Notes: generated from the sequence alone by a model not told the origin. Shown: positions 27,108-36,050, counted from the stretch's first letter. The stretch is DNA of 64,000 nucleotides from Anaerolineae bacterium (GCA_022822545.1 JAJEBE010000021.1:112491-176490); one strand, 5' to 3'. Translations and numbers: made by a program.

Positions 27108-27268
27108 CGTACGCCAATTCTCTCTGGACGCTGGCTGCGCGCCAGCAGCCACAGCCAGCGCAATCGCGTCGTCTGCGGCTGGTATTTGCCGCCGTTTTTG
27201 CCCTCGCCCTTTTCTATTCTGACTATACTTGAAGGAGCTAATCCAATAGTTAGTTCGCGAAAGAACAA

Positions 27269-29788
27269 GTGAAAGAGCAGACGCTAGAGTCACAGCAACC
27301 AATTTCCGCCGACATCGAATACGAATCTACTAGTCCGTCCGCGGAAGACATCATCAAACCACTGGACGAGACGACCTACGATTTCGACTTTTGGGAAGAT
27401 CTAAGGGAAAGCTTGCCGCCTTGGATCAATGAAATCGTCGGTTTCGCATCAGTCGTTTTTGGTATCCTTTCGTTCATTTCGCTTTACGTCGCCTCGGATG
27501 CCTTGGTCGCGGTCACCTGGGCCGACATGCTCACCACCCTGTTCGGCGATGGCGCCATACTGGTCGCCGCGACCCTGTTCACACTAGGCCTCTTGCTTTG
27601 GCTTCCCAAAGCCGGTATACGCGTGCCCTTCACGCCATCGCGCCTGCTGGCCTTGGAAATCGCATTTCTTTCGATATTGGCTATCTTGCATCTCACGCAT
27701 AGCGACACCGAATTGCGCGCTCTGGCCAGAGCAGGTCAAGGCGGCGGATTAATCGGCTGGGGCTTGAGTTATCCCTTCTTTGAGATCATTGGGCGGGCGC
27801 CTGCATTGCTGCTCTTCGGCGCGCTTGTCGCTGTCTGCCTGGTTTTCGCCATTGGATTGCGGCGCCGACACTTGGTGACTGTCTTTTCACGCTTCGGCAT
27901 CAAGCTGCAGCATTTCAGCGAAGCCACAAAACAGCAATCGCAAAAGGCGAGCCAGGATGATTCGCAGGACCTTTACAAACAGCTCGCTGAACAGCCAGGC
28001 TACCGCAGCCATATCATGCGGATTCGCCCGAATCCGAACCACCTGCTCGACGATCTCAAGTCAAGTCCTGAAGGCGAATCGCCGCCAGCGCGAACTGTCA
28101 GGCGTGTGCGACCATCCACATCAGAACGCGATGAGAACACGGTTGCCGAACCCGATATGCCCAGGCCGGTACACGAAACAGCCGCCGATGCCTCGAATAA
28201 TGGCCATCGCGAATCCATCACGTCGCAGGACAATGATGCATCGCCATCTGGCAAAGAGCCCTACGCGGGCCACCAAGATATCTGGTCGGCCTCCCTTCCC
28301 GGCTTGGACTGTCTTACAACCGCCGAACTCACCATGCCGAACGAAGATGAGATCAAGCACAATGTTATGCTCATTCAAAACACCCTGCTGGAGTTTGACC
28401 TCGAGACAACCGTGGTTGATGTGCAGATAGGGCCAACGGTGACGCGCTACGCCTTGCACCCGCATAAAGCCGATGGCAGCGATCGCATTCGCATGAGCAA
28501 GATCGCTTCATACTCGCGTGACCTGTCGCTGGCGCTCGCGGCCAAACGTCTCCGCATGGAAACGCCGGTGCCCGGCACCAACTACATGGGCATTGAAGTG
28601 CCTAACAAAGAGCCGGCGCTGGTCGCCCTTCGCAACGTATTGGAAAGCGAAACCTATCAGGAGCATAAGCGGAGCAAACGCGCGCCGTTGCTGATTCCAC
28701 TCGGGCGCAATGTTACCGGCGCCCCCGTATCGATCGACTTGTCGCAGATGCCTCATCTGCTGATTGCGGGCGCTACCGGCTCGGGCAAGTCCGTCTGTAT
28801 GGCGGCCATCGCCACAGCTCTCCTCATGCAATACACGCCGAAACGCCTCCAACTCGTCATGCTCGATCCCAAAATGGTGGAACTGTCCCGCTTTGACGGC
28901 ATCCCGCATCTGATCGGCCCCGTTGAGATCGAGCATGACCGCATCATTGGCGTGCTCGCCTGGTGCACACAGGAGATGGACCGGCGCTACAAGCTGCTCG
29001 AAGACCAAGGCGCGCGCAACATCAAAATGTATAACGAAGACCAAGCCGCGCTAGGCGCCGCCGCTGCGCCACTGCCTTACCTCGTCATTATGATTGACGA
29101 AATCGGCGACCTCATGCTCAATAACGCCGATGAGACCGAACGCGCCATCACCCGCTTGGCGCAGATGGCGCGCGCCGTTGGTATGCACCTGGTCATCGCA
29201 ACCCAGCGCCCGAGCGTCGATGTCATCACCGGCTTGATCAAAGCCAACTTCCCGTCGCGCATTGCCTTCTCCGTCGCTTCTGGTGGAGACTCGCGCGTGA
29301 TTATCGACCGGGCGGGCGCCGAAGATTTGCTCGGCAAAGGCGACATGCTTTTCCTTTCCGCCGATGCCGCCGCGCCGCAACGCATACAAGGCTGCTTCGT
29401 CTCCGAAGACGATTCGCGCGCGGTGGTCGCGCATTGGCGCCGACAATTGCAGCAACGTCAAGACACTCGTCCGCAGGGCGCATCGAATCCCGGACCCTGG
29501 GAAAAGGACTTGCTGCTGCGGCAATTCCTCGCCGACACCGACTCGATGCTTATAGATGTCCTGAAATCGATCCTGCAAGATGGTGAAGCCTCCGCATCCG
29601 TGATTCAGCGACGCCTGGGTTTGGGCTATCCGCGCGCGGCGCGCATCATGGATCTCTTGGTGGAATTGGGCGTCGTGGGTGAGGAGACGAGCGGTGGACG
29701 TAGCCGCAAAGTTATCATCCCACCGGGGAAAGATCCGCTTCAATTCGTTCAAGAGCAACACCGCAAGCGGGGGGCGAGCGCCCCATGA
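27269..29788 (+). CDS. ftsK: FtsK/SpoIIIE DNA translocase
   Basis: 839 residues from a GTG start. About four transmembrane helices lie between residues 50 and 210, followed by a low-complexity polar linker (about 215-345). The motor has an alpha domain (VQIGPTVTRYALHP), a Walker A in LIAGATGSGKSVCMAAIA near residue 500, and a Walker B in LVIMIDEIGDLM near 608; IATQRPSVDVITGLIKANFP is diagnostic. The C-terminal winged-helix gamma domain (about 755-830) contains ASVIQRRLGLGYPRAARIMD, which reads KOPS-like polarity sequences. It pumps chromosome ends through the closing septum. A TATACT box lies about 40 bases upstream. An exonuclease-like gene follows 7 bases later. Confidence 0.97.
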   Translation: MKEQTLESQQPISADIEYESTSPSAEDIIKPLDETTYDFDFWEDLRESLPPWINEIVGFASVVFGILSFISLYVASDALVAVTWADMLTTLFGDGAILVAATLFTLGLLLWLPKAGIRVPFTPSRLLALEIAFLSILAILHLTHSDTELRALARAGQGGGLIGWGLSYPFFEIIGRAPALLLFGALVAVCLVFAIGLRRRHLVTVFSRFGIKLQHFSEATKQQSQKASQDDSQDLYKQLAEQPGYRSHIMRIRPNPNHLLDDLKSSPEGESPPARTVRRVRPSTSERDENTVAEPDMPRPVHETAADASNNGHRESITSQDNDASPSGKEPYAGHQDIWSASLPGLDCLTTAELTMPNEDEIKHNVMLIQNTLLEFDLETTVVDVQIGPTVTRYALHPHKADGSDRIRMSKIASYSRDLSLALAAKRLRMETPVPGTNYMGIEVPNKEPALVALRNVLESETYQEHKRSKRAPLLIPLGRNVTGAPVSIDLSQMPHLLIAGATGSGKSVCMAAIATALLMQYTPKRLQLVMLDPKMVELSRFDGIPHLIGPVEIEHDRIIGVLAWCTQEMDRRYKLLEDQGARNIKMYNEDQAALGAAAAPLPYLVIMIDEIGDLMLNNADETERAITRLAQMARAVGMHLVIATQRPSVDVITGLIKANFPSRIAFSVASGGDSRVIIDRAGAEDLLGKGDMLFLSADAAAPQRIQGCFVSEDDSRAVVAHWRRQLQQRQDTRPQGASNPGPWEKDLLLRQFLADTDSMLIDVLKSILQDGEASASVIQRRLGLGYPRAARIMDLLVELGVVGEETSGGRSRKVIIPPGKDPLQFVQEQHRKRGASAP

Positions 29789-29795
29789 AACTGTC

Positions 29796-30734
29796 ATGAC
29801 GGAGTCAGCCCAGCGGCGCAGCATCGCCCAGGTCAGCCGAATGCTTCGCAGCATCCTTGAAGCGGAGACACTGGAGCATTTCTTTTGGGTCGCGGGCAAA
29901 ATCGATCGCTTCTACAAGTCGGACCTGGGTCATATATACTTTGATCTTGTCGACGGCAACTCCAGTATCCGCTGCATGCTGCGCGAACGACAGAGCGGAG
30001 ACATTGACTTTGACCTCAAGAATAATCTCGATATCGAAGTCTATGGCGACATTCGCTTCTTTGAACGACGTGCTGAAGCGCAGATCAACGTGCTCAAAGT
30101 TCGCGCTGTGGCTGCCTCAACCGTCAACGTCAGCGCAGTCGAAGTCTTGCGCGCCGAAGGGCTGTATCCGCCCCAACGAAAATCAGCGCCATACCGCATT
30201 CGGCGTATCGGCCTCATCACCAGTCGCAGCAGCCGTGCCATCGGCGATTTCGAAACGACTTATCAAGCTGCCGGCCAACGTGCCGTCCTAGCGCCATTGA
30301 CCTGGCAATATGTCCATCTTGAAGGCAATCGCGCCCAGCAATCCATTATCGATGGTATCGCGATGCTCGACAACAATCCCGACATTGATGTGATAGCCAT
30401 CATCAGGGGCGGTGGAAGATACGAAAATCTCGCGATCTTTGATGATATTGATGTCCTGCGCGCCATCTCTCGCAGCCAGAAATACATCGTCACGGGCATC
30501 GGCCATCAGCGCGATCACACCCTGTCAGACGATATTGCCGACCATGTCGCCGCGACGCCCACTGCTGCCGCCACATATCTGGCTGATCTATGTTTGAGCA
30601 GTTCCCAATCTTCAGCGCCTAGTCGTCCCGAACCTCAACCCTCGCGCGGATACAATGTCATCGTCCTTGCGCTTGTGGCGCTCGCAATCGGCGCAATAAT
30701 GTTTCTGGGATATGCGATTTTACAGACAGTCTGA
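29796..30734 (+). CDS. Membrane-anchored exonuclease VII large-subunit-like protein
   Basis: 312 residues, against about 450 for normal XseA. An OB-fold (about 10-105, with HFFWVAGKIDRFYKSDLGHI) precedes an ExoVII catalytic domain. The four residues known to be essential in E. coli XseA appear conserved: D151 (SRSSRAIGDF), R204 (AIIRGGGRYENL), H237 and D240 (GIGHQRDHTLSD). The long C-terminal coiled coil that binds XseB is missing; the chain instead ends in a polar linker and one transmembrane helix (about 287-309, YNVIVLALVALAIGAIMF). It starts 7 bases after ftsK, so co-expression with a membrane DNA pump is likely. No xseB gene is nearby. Confidence 0.85.
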   Translation: MTESAQRRSIAQVSRMLRSILEAETLEHFFWVAGKIDRFYKSDLGHIYFDLVDGNSSIRCMLRERQSGDIDFDLKNNLDIEVYGDIRFFERRAEAQINVLKVRAVAASTVNVSAVEVLRAEGLYPPQRKSAPYRIRRIGLITSRSSRAIGDFETTYQAAGQRAVLAPLTWQYVHLEGNRAQQSIIDGIAMLDNNPDIDVIAIIRGGGRYENLAIFDDIDVLRAISRSQKYIVTGIGHQRDHTLSDDIADHVAATPTAAATYLADLCLSSSQSSAPSRPEPQPSRGYNVIVLALVALAIGAIMFLGYAILQTV

Positions 30735-30738
30735 ACTC

Positions 30739-31425
30739 TCACAGCAGCATTTGTTGTTGCGCATCTGCGGGCATGATCAGCGAAGGATTGTCATTCCGCG
30801 GACTATTCACCTGCCTTGACACCTCATGGAATCTCAACTGATCCGGCCGTGGTCCTGCCGCCAAAGGCAACCACTCCCCCGGCGCCAACTCCCGCGGCGC
30901 CAGCCAAAGCGCGTAATCTTCCGGCTCAAGTATCACCGCCATACGCTGATGAATCGGCTTGATGCGCTCATTCGCCTCGGTCGTCAATATCGCGCAGGTG
31001 TTGAGCCAGTTGCCATCAGGCTGCTTCCAACGCTCCCACAATCCCGCGAAGGCAAAAACCTCGCGCTCCGTGTGTTGGATGTACATCGGCGTCTTCTTCT
31101 TGCCTTGCTTGACCCATTCATAATAACCATCGGCCGGGATCAAGCAGCGCTGCCGCTTGAAGGCAGTGCGGAAAGACGGCTTCACCGCTGCTGTTTCCGA
31201 GCGGGCGTTAACCATGCGATTGCCAATCTTCGGATCCTTCGCCCAGTAGGGCACCAATCCCCACTTCATGAACGAAAGCTCGGCCGGATCGTGATTCCCG
31301 ATCACCGGAACCTGCTGCGTCGGCGCTATGTTGTAGCGCGGTTCCAGCCAAGCATCAACGCTATCCAGGTTGAAGGCAAGCTGAATCGATTCGGCGTCCG
31401 CCGTCAAAGTATATCGGCAGCACAT
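30739..31425 (-). CDS. SRAP-domain protein (YedK/HMCES family)
   Basis: 228 residues starting MCCRYTL, so Cys2 becomes the N-terminal nucleophile after Met removal; this fixes the start at 31425 rather than at longer in-frame options. Other family motifs are PRYNIAPTQQVPVI, the active-site Asn/Arg in MVNARSETAAVKPSFR, CLIPADGYYEWVKQG and the conserved His in PIHQRMAVIL. SRAP proteins form a thiazolidine crosslink to abasic sites in single-stranded DNA and shield them. It converges with the exonuclease-like gene, 4 bases apart. Confidence 0.95.
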   Translation of the reverse strand: MCCRYTLTADAESIQLAFNLDSVDAWLEPRYNIAPTQQVPVIGNHDPAELSFMKWGLVPYWAKDPKIGNRMVNARSETAAVKPSFRTAFKRQRCLIPADGYYEWVKQGKKKTPMYIQHTEREVFAFAGLWERWKQPDGNWLNTCAILTTEANERIKPIHQRMAVILEPEDYALWLAPRELAPGEWLPLAAGPRPDQLRFHEVSRQVNSPRNDNPSLIMPADAQQQMLL

Positions 31426-31429
31426 AAGC

Positions 31430-31705
31430 CTATTTCTTCTCCCGCTTGTCGCTTTTCTTGGGCTTGCCCAGTTCAGCGATCTGGCGCACAAGTCCAATGA
31501 TCGCAACCAATACCGCCAATACCTGCGTGCTGGATACCGATCCAGCAGTCCCCGCCTCACTATCGCCATGCTCTTCTGCCACTCGCGTGTAGAGATAGCC
31601 GGAAATCAGGCCCAGCAACGCGCCCAGTCCGGCGCCCATGACGATGATCCGCGTTCGGCGCTCCTGTATGCTTTCCTTGGTATTGCCACCGCGTGAACTA
31701 CTCAT
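31430..31705 (-). CDS. Small membrane protein of unknown function
   Basis: 91 residues. A polar, basic N-terminus (ESIQERRTRI) is followed by a hydrophobic helix (about 20-40, VMGAGLGALLGLISGYLY), a short acidic loop, a second hydrophobic helix (about 60-76) and a Lys-rich tail (KPKKSDKREKK). Both ends should face the cytoplasm. It overlaps the next upstream membrane gene by 4 bases and ends 5 bases before the SRAP gene, so all three are probably one transcript. Not recognised. Confidence 0.7.
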   Translation of the reverse strand: MSSSRGGNTKESIQERRTRIIVMGAGLGALLGLISGYLYTRVAEEHGDSEAGTAGSVSSTQVLAVLVAIIGLVRQIAELGKPKKSDKREKK

Positions 31706-32166
31706 TCCTCTCCCTCATCAGCTATTGAATCGTCAAGCGGGTCAAACATGCCGAGCAACTGCCGCATCGGCGCCAGACGCACCGCCCAATTTAATACTTG
31801 CTCATCTATCCGCCCAAGCCAGGTCTCGCTGTTCGCTTCCAGCATCGCCGTCCACCCTTCTATACGCCGCAGCGGCGAACGGGTTCTATCCGGCCAGCGA
31901 CTCATCAGAGCCACCAAGACGATGCACAAGATGACGATCGGAAACATCACAATCACTGACGGGCACAATACCAGCAGCGTCAGCAGCGAATTTGACATGA
32001 TCGCCACCTGTGCCGGCGAGCGCAGCGACAGCGCAATCCCGATGAACACCGCCACCACAATCAGCGCCAACCCGAAGGGCAATACAACGCTCAGCCACAA
32101 CCGGCGGCGCTGGGCGCGCTCCAGCACTCGATAACTGTCTTCGCGCCTCTCGGATTCTTGACTCAT
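31702..32166 (-). CDS. Two-helix membrane protein of unknown function
   Basis: 154 residues. Basic N-terminus (RVLERAQRRRLW), two transmembrane segments (about 25-48 and 58-88), then a soluble, mostly helical tail with EGWTAMLEANSETWLGRIDE and an acidic C-terminus. No family recognised. It is the first gene of the small minus-strand group that includes the 91-residue membrane protein and the SRAP protein. A TACAAT box lies about 30 bases upstream on its strand. Confidence 0.7.
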   Translation of the reverse strand: MSQESERREDSYRVLERAQRRRLWLSVVLPFGLALIVVAVFIGIALSLRSPAQVAIMSNSLLTLLVLCPSVIVMFPIVILCIVLVALMSRWPDRTRSPLRRIEGWTAMLEANSETWLGRIDEQVLNWAVRLAPMRQLLGMFDPLDDSIADEGEE

Positions 32167-32245
32167 TCACCTTCCATCACACAACGCCGACGCGTAGAAT
32201 ATTGTACCTTGGCCGCTTGTCAGAATCCAGTGAGTCCTCGAACAA

Positions 32246-32908
32246 ATGAGCCATATCTCACCCGTCGCCCAGCGACTGCGCATCACATTCGGCAAATCCG
32301 GCTCATTGAAATACACCAGCAATCTGGATGTCGCCAAAATCTGGGAGCGCGTGCTGCGCCGGGCGAACCTCCCGATTCTATATACGCAAGGATTCAACAC
32401 TCGGCCGCGCATTCAACTGGCCATGCCCCTGCCGCTAGGCATCTCCAGCGAATGCGAAATTCTGGATATTTCCTTGCGCAAACACATCGACTTCGATGAA
32501 TCCGACTTGCGCCAGCAATTGCTGGCCGTGTCGCCGCCCGGTCTGTCGATTCAGGCGATCGCCGAAGTTGATCCGCGCGCCGCCACCTTGCATTCGCTTG
32601 TCGATAGCGCCGAATATCGCATCCGCTTTCTCGATGCAATCGACCCGGCTTGCCTGCGGAAAAAGATAGATGACATCATGAACCGTGACACCATAATCAT
32701 CGACCGGGTCCGACGGCGCAAACGCAGCGTCATGGATATCCGCCCTCTCATCATCGACCTCTACCTCGATCCCTCCGACGACCTTGTCGCTCATCTGTCG
32801 GTCGGCGACCGCGGCAATCTCCGGCCCGATCAGATACTCGAGCTGATGGATTTGCAGGGCGTTCATCACAGCATGCATCGTTACCGGCTGCATACCCGGC
32901 CGCACTAG
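32246..32908 (+). CDS. DUF2344 / radical-SAM-associated protein
   Basis: 220 residues. The opening QRLRITFGKSGSLKYTSNLD, and FNTRPRIQLAMPLPLGISSE, are the signature of the TIGR03936/DUF2344 family. That family is usually fused to, or directly behind, the radical SAM protein TIGR03960, and is thought to act with it in RNA or ribosome modification. Here the partner is encoded at 36.2 kb on the same strand, separated by psuG and two minus-strand genes. No cofactor-binding motif is seen in this protein itself. The ATG is accepted from the conserved N-terminus. Confidence 0.88.
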   Translation: MSHISPVAQRLRITFGKSGSLKYTSNLDVAKIWERVLRRANLPILYTQGFNTRPRIQLAMPLPLGISSECEILDISLRKHIDFDESDLRQQLLAVSPPGLSIQAIAEVDPRAATLHSLVDSAEYRIRFLDAIDPACLRKKIDDIMNRDTIIIDRVRRRKRSVMDIRPLIIDLYLDPSDDLVAHLSVGDRGNLRPDQILELMDLQGVHHSMHRYRLHTRPH

Positions 32909-32975
32909 CGCGGCGCAAAGCCCCAACCCTCATGACAAGTCAGCGAAGTCTTACAGTCCAACGAAAGTCGAAACC

Positions 32976-33887
32976 ATGATTGCAAAGCCAAAAGTATCCG
33001 CCGCGGTTCAAAACGCCCTCGGCAGCAAAGAGCCTGTCGTCGCGCTCGAATCGACCTTGATCACACACGGCCTGCCCTATCCGCTGAATGTTGAAACCGC
33101 GCTGGCGATGGAAGCCGCTGTGCGCGCAGCGGGAGCCACCCCCGCCACCATCGCCATCCTCAAAGGCGAGATTACAGTTGGGTTAACGCCCGCTCAAATC
33201 GAAACGCTCGCGCAGGCGCCCCCCAACAGCGTCCGCAAATGCAGCCGGCGCGATCTGCCCATCGCCATCGCGCTCGGCCAAGACGGCGCCACCACCGTTG
33301 CTGGCACCATGATCGTCGCCGCCATGACCGGCATCAAAGTCTTCGCCACCGGCGGCATCGGTGGCGTCCACCGCGGACAGCCCCACGATGTCTCCGCTGA
33401 TCTGCTCGAATTCGGGCGTACAGCGGTCGCGGTTGTCTCCTCCGGCGCCAAGTCCATTCTTGACCTGCCACTGACGCTTGAAGTCCTTGAAACCCAAGGT
33501 GTGCCCGTCATCGGCTATCGCACGAATGCATTGCCCGCGTTCTACGCGGCCAACACGGATCTGCCCGTCGACCAGCGCGTCGACTCAGCCGCCGAGGCCG
33601 CCGCCATCATCCGTGCCGCCGATGCTATCGGCGCCAAACATGGCCTGCTCATCACGGTGCCCGTGCCTGCCGATAAAGAACTCCAAGCCGACATCGCGGA
33701 AGAGGCGATCTTAAGAGCCACCAGTGAAGCGGAATCGACCGGCATCGCCGGCAAGGACATCACGCCCTTCGTGCTGAGTCGCGTAAGCGAGTTGACCGAT
33801 GGCGCTTCAATGGCCGCGAATATCGCCCTGCTCATCAACAACGCCCGCGTCGCCGGCCAGATTGCCCAAGCTTACTGCCAGGGCTGA
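32976..33887 (+). CDS. psuG: Pseudouridine-5'-phosphate glycosidase
   Basis: 303 residues with strong family motifs: VVALESTLITHGLPYP, the catalytic-lysine segment AILKGEITVGLT, FATGGIGGVHRG and VVSSGAKSILDLPLTLEVLE. PsuG breaks the C-glycosidic bond of pseudouridine 5'-phosphate, giving uracil and ribose 5-phosphate. The usual partner kinase (PsuK, PfkB family) is not adjacent and not found in the window. It follows the DUF2344 gene by 67 bases. A transport or kinase gene elsewhere would be needed for a complete pathway. Confidence 0.95.
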   Translation: MIAKPKVSAAVQNALGSKEPVVALESTLITHGLPYPLNVETALAMEAAVRAAGATPATIAILKGEITVGLTPAQIETLAQAPPNSVRKCSRRDLPIAIALGQDGATTVAGTMIVAAMTGIKVFATGGIGGVHRGQPHDVSADLLEFGRTAVAVVSSGAKSILDLPLTLEVLETQGVPVIGYRTNALPAFYAANTDLPVDQRVDSAAEAAAIIRAADAIGAKHGLLITVPVPADKELQADIAEEAILRATSEAESTGIAGKDITPFVLSRVSELTDGASMAANIALLINNARVAGQIAQAYCQG

Positions 33888-33888
33888 T

Positions 33889-34389
33889 TCATTCCTGCGC
33901 CCACACATACAGAATCAGGTCTTGCTCCAGCGTTGGCGCGCCCAATTCATGCAAACGCGCCAATATCTGCGCGCGATGGTCCGTGCTGTGGTTGACTACA
34001 TGCAGCAGGATGTCCCGCCGCATGGTCGGCCGCGGCTCGGTGAACCGCCCCGATATCACAATGGGAACAAACTCCTCCAACTGAGAATCTGTCAAGCCGC
34101 TGACATACGCCAGCACACGCTCACGAATCGCGCCCCATTCCGCCCGCACCGATGCTTGATCTGGAAACGCGTACTCATCCAGGACGTCCGGCGGCGTGAG
34201 CTCCTGAATCCGCGCCAGCCAGCGATCATCAACATTCATACAGTGCACCATATGATTCCGCACAGAACCCAGGGAATAGCCGTTCTCCTCTGCAAATTGA
34301 TCCACTGTCAGTTGATCGACGCTCGCCCAAATGCTGTCAAACATCCCGTAATGATAATCGAAAAGCATCTTGATTCCGTCTACAGTCAT
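33889..34389 (-). CDS. DinB-like four-helix-bundle protein
   Basis: 166 residues from the ATG at 34389, 7 nt after GGAGG; two earlier in-frame ATGs lack spacing. Histidine-bearing helices NHMVHCMNVDDRWLARI and LLHVVNHSTDHRAQILARLH match the DinB/YfiT metal-binding pattern (His in helix 2, HxxxH-like pair in helix 3). Such proteins bind Zn or Ni and include thiol transferases of bacillithiol or mycothiol type; specific activity is unknown. The start lies next to the stop of the beta-propeller gene, implying coupling. Confidence 0.82.
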   Translation of the reverse strand: MTVDGIKMLFDYHYGMFDSIWASVDQLTVDQFAEENGYSLGSVRNHMVHCMNVDDRWLARIQELTPPDVLDEYAFPDQASVRAEWGAIRERVLAYVSGLTDSQLEEFVPIVISGRFTEPRPTMRRDILLHVVNHSTDHRAQILARLHELGAPTLEQDLILYVWAQE

Positions 34390-34391
34390 CC

Positions 34392-35462
34392 TCATTCCTC
34401 CTTCATTTCCGCCACGCGCCAAATCTCCAATCCCGTGTCACATCCGATAATCAGCGCCTTGCCGTCGCCGCTAATCACAACCTTGTCCGGTATCCGCTCA
34501 CACTTGCGATACGCGCCCAAATCGTAGCGCTCGCCGGTCGCGACATCCCAGGCGAAGACCGCCGGCCTAAAGTCCATATTCACGACCAGAATCGCGCTGG
34601 CATCCGCCGTCAAGAGATGATACTGCGCGTACGCCCCGTCGAGTTCCGCGACCACAGTATTCTCGCCGCTCGCCAATTCCAGCAGATTTAGCCGTGCCGA
34701 TGCCGGATCGCTCCAAGCAAAATGACTGCCTTCGCTATTAATGGCGCCTGCCACCGCCGGCCCGCCATCCAATTCGTAGACGCGTCCGGACTCGCTGGAA
34801 AATACCTCGGGATACCGATACGCCGTGAGTACGCTATCAGCCAAACTCGACAGCAAAACAGACGGAAAATCGACGCGCCCGATCAAGATCCCGAGATACT
34901 CAGTTTCGCTTCTCGGCAAATCAATAATGCTGACCGCGCTTATTGTTTCCCCGTCAGACTCCAGCGCAACCTCATGGTAAGTGGTGGCGCCTCTGTCGGT
35001 TATGGCTTCGACGAAGAGCGACTGGTCCACCCTGTGGATGGCGACCGGGAAATCATCCGTCCGAAACTGACGGTCATTGATAAAGTAGGCGTCATCCAGC
35101 AAGTACAGCGCATAGGACCTCTCGTCCACATACACCGCATCAATCAGCGAGAAGATCTGCGCCTCGTCATCACGGTATGCCACGCTGTCAATGATGCCGG
35201 CTTCCCCCACGCGATACACGCGCCCCCCGCCGTCGAACACGATGAATTCGCTGGCGTCGTCGTTGGCTTCAAACCAGCCGATAGCGAGGTCATCAGAAAT
35301 GTCCGAGAAGTCAATGTATTGGGCCGGCCTCAAACCAGCGATATTTTCCGCGCCGATAACCGGATATTTCTGCCCCGCGACCGAAAATGCGAGCAAGAAT
35401 ATCTGGCAGATCAGGCAGGTTCTCACTGTCGCTAGGCAGGGCAATCGCATCAAAGTTGACAT
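34392..35462 (-). CDS. Exported beta-propeller-like protein
   Basis: 356 residues from the ATG at 35462 (an ATG at 35450 is also possible). A signal peptide-like N-terminus (TCLICQIFLLAFSVAG) precedes a repetitive all-beta chain with blade-like units: SEFIVFDGGGRVYRVG, SHFAWSDPASARLNLLEL, AFAWDVATGERYDLGA-like and KALIIGCDTGLEIWRV. This fits a WD40/YVTN-type propeller of about six or seven blades. No catalytic motif. It likely acts in the periplasm or on the outside of the cell, perhaps as a binding or stability module. It is coupled to the DinB-like gene. Confidence 0.7.
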   Translation of the reverse strand: MSTLMRLPCLATVRTCLICQIFLLAFSVAGQKYPVIGAENIAGLRPAQYIDFSDISDDLAIGWFEANDDASEFIVFDGGGRVYRVGEAGIIDSVAYRDDEAQIFSLIDAVYVDERSYALYLLDDAYFINDRQFRTDDFPVAIHRVDQSLFVEAITDRGATTYHEVALESDGETISAVSIIDLPRSETEYLGILIGRVDFPSVLLSSLADSVLTAYRYPEVFSSESGRVYELDGGPAVAGAINSEGSHFAWSDPASARLNLLELASGENTVVAELDGAYAQYHLLTADASAILVVNMDFRPAVFAWDVATGERYDLGAYRKCERIPDKVVISGDGKALIIGCDTGLEIWRVAEMKEE

Positions 35463-35507
35463 CCGCCGCAAAAACAAGTTTCAAACTCAATTTCACCGCC
35501 GAGCGCA

Positions 35508-35539
35508 TCGAGAGTCAATGTCGGCGGGCTGTGCCTACG
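35508..35539. repeat. Direct repeat, left copy
   Basis: A 32-base segment around GTCAATGTCGGCGGGCTGTG matches 36051-36082 at 29 positions, including a 20-base exact block. The two copies are 543 bases apart and flank the low-coding region upstream of the radical SAM gene. Confidence 0.75.
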
Positions 35540-35596
35540 TGACCTACGCGCCCAAAATCGCTTTTCGACAATCTCGAAAATTGCGAACATTCGTTC

Positions 35597-35625
35597 TTCA
35601 TTTCCACTCAATATCATGATATAAT
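35597..35625 (+). promoter_or_regulatory. Extended -10 promoter
   Basis: TGATATAAT carries a perfect TATAAT with an upstream TG; a weak -35 (TTCATT) lies 17 bases before it. Transcription would begin at about 35632, exactly where an ATG occurs. Confidence 0.5.
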
Positions 35626-35631
35626 ACCCCT

Positions 35632-35982
35632 ATGGATCAATTATCGCAGGCTCTCAATCACGGTGCCCAACCCACGCACTCCCCCGATTCCCGCCTTCAA
35701 CGCCGCAGCCTAGGGGCTATCCTCCCCGAAAACACCGTCTGTATCCCTACGCTGTCGATAGACTTGCGGCATCTAGCGGGACAACTAGAGGCTGTTCGGC
35801 GGCAGTCAGGGGCGGAAGCCGGCGGTTGCGCGGCTGCGCCGACATACCAAAATCATACCGGTCGCCGCCTGCCTTTTGTCCGTTTCGCCCAGAAAACCGT
35901 GTCTAATGTCCGAAAAATATTTTTTATTGTCCGACTTTGTCCGTTTTGGACAATAAACAAACCAAAAACAAATACTCTCTAG
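35632..35982 (+). CDS. Possible leaderless ORF, unrecognised
   Basis: A 116-codon frame whose ATG coincides with the expected start of transcription from a TATAAT promoter, so it could be translated leaderless. The product (MDQLSQALNHGAQPTHSPD at the start, ending in a basic/aromatic tail) matches nothing I know, and its composition (many Ser, Arg, Pro) is like non-coding frames. The 3' part runs through an inverted repeat. I give it low weight: the promoter may instead drive a non-coding RNA. Confidence 0.25.
   Translation: MDQLSQALNHGAQPTHSPDSRLQRRSLGAILPENTVCIPTLSIDLRHLAGQLEAVRRQSGAEAGGCAAAPTYQNHTGRRLPFVRFAQKTVSNVRKIFFIVRLCPFWTINKPKTNTL
35923..35957. repeat. Inverted repeat with TGTCCG cluster
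   Basis: TTTATTGTCC and GGACAATAAA form a perfect 10-bp inverted repeat with a 15-base centre. Four TGTCCG hexamers occur between 35877 and 35943. No T-run follows on the plus strand. It could be an operator or a folded RNA element. Confidence 0.6.
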
Positions 35983-36050
35983 GAGTGACTGCCGCTGACT
36001 GCATGATAACTTCCCTAGCAAATATGAAACCTTTGTGCCGGCGAGTGGTG

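Noticed and set aside
27120..27165. GGCTGC/GCAGCC hairpin after the membrane sensor gene as a terminator
   Set aside because: The stem is GC-rich but no T-tract follows, so intrinsic termination is not supported.
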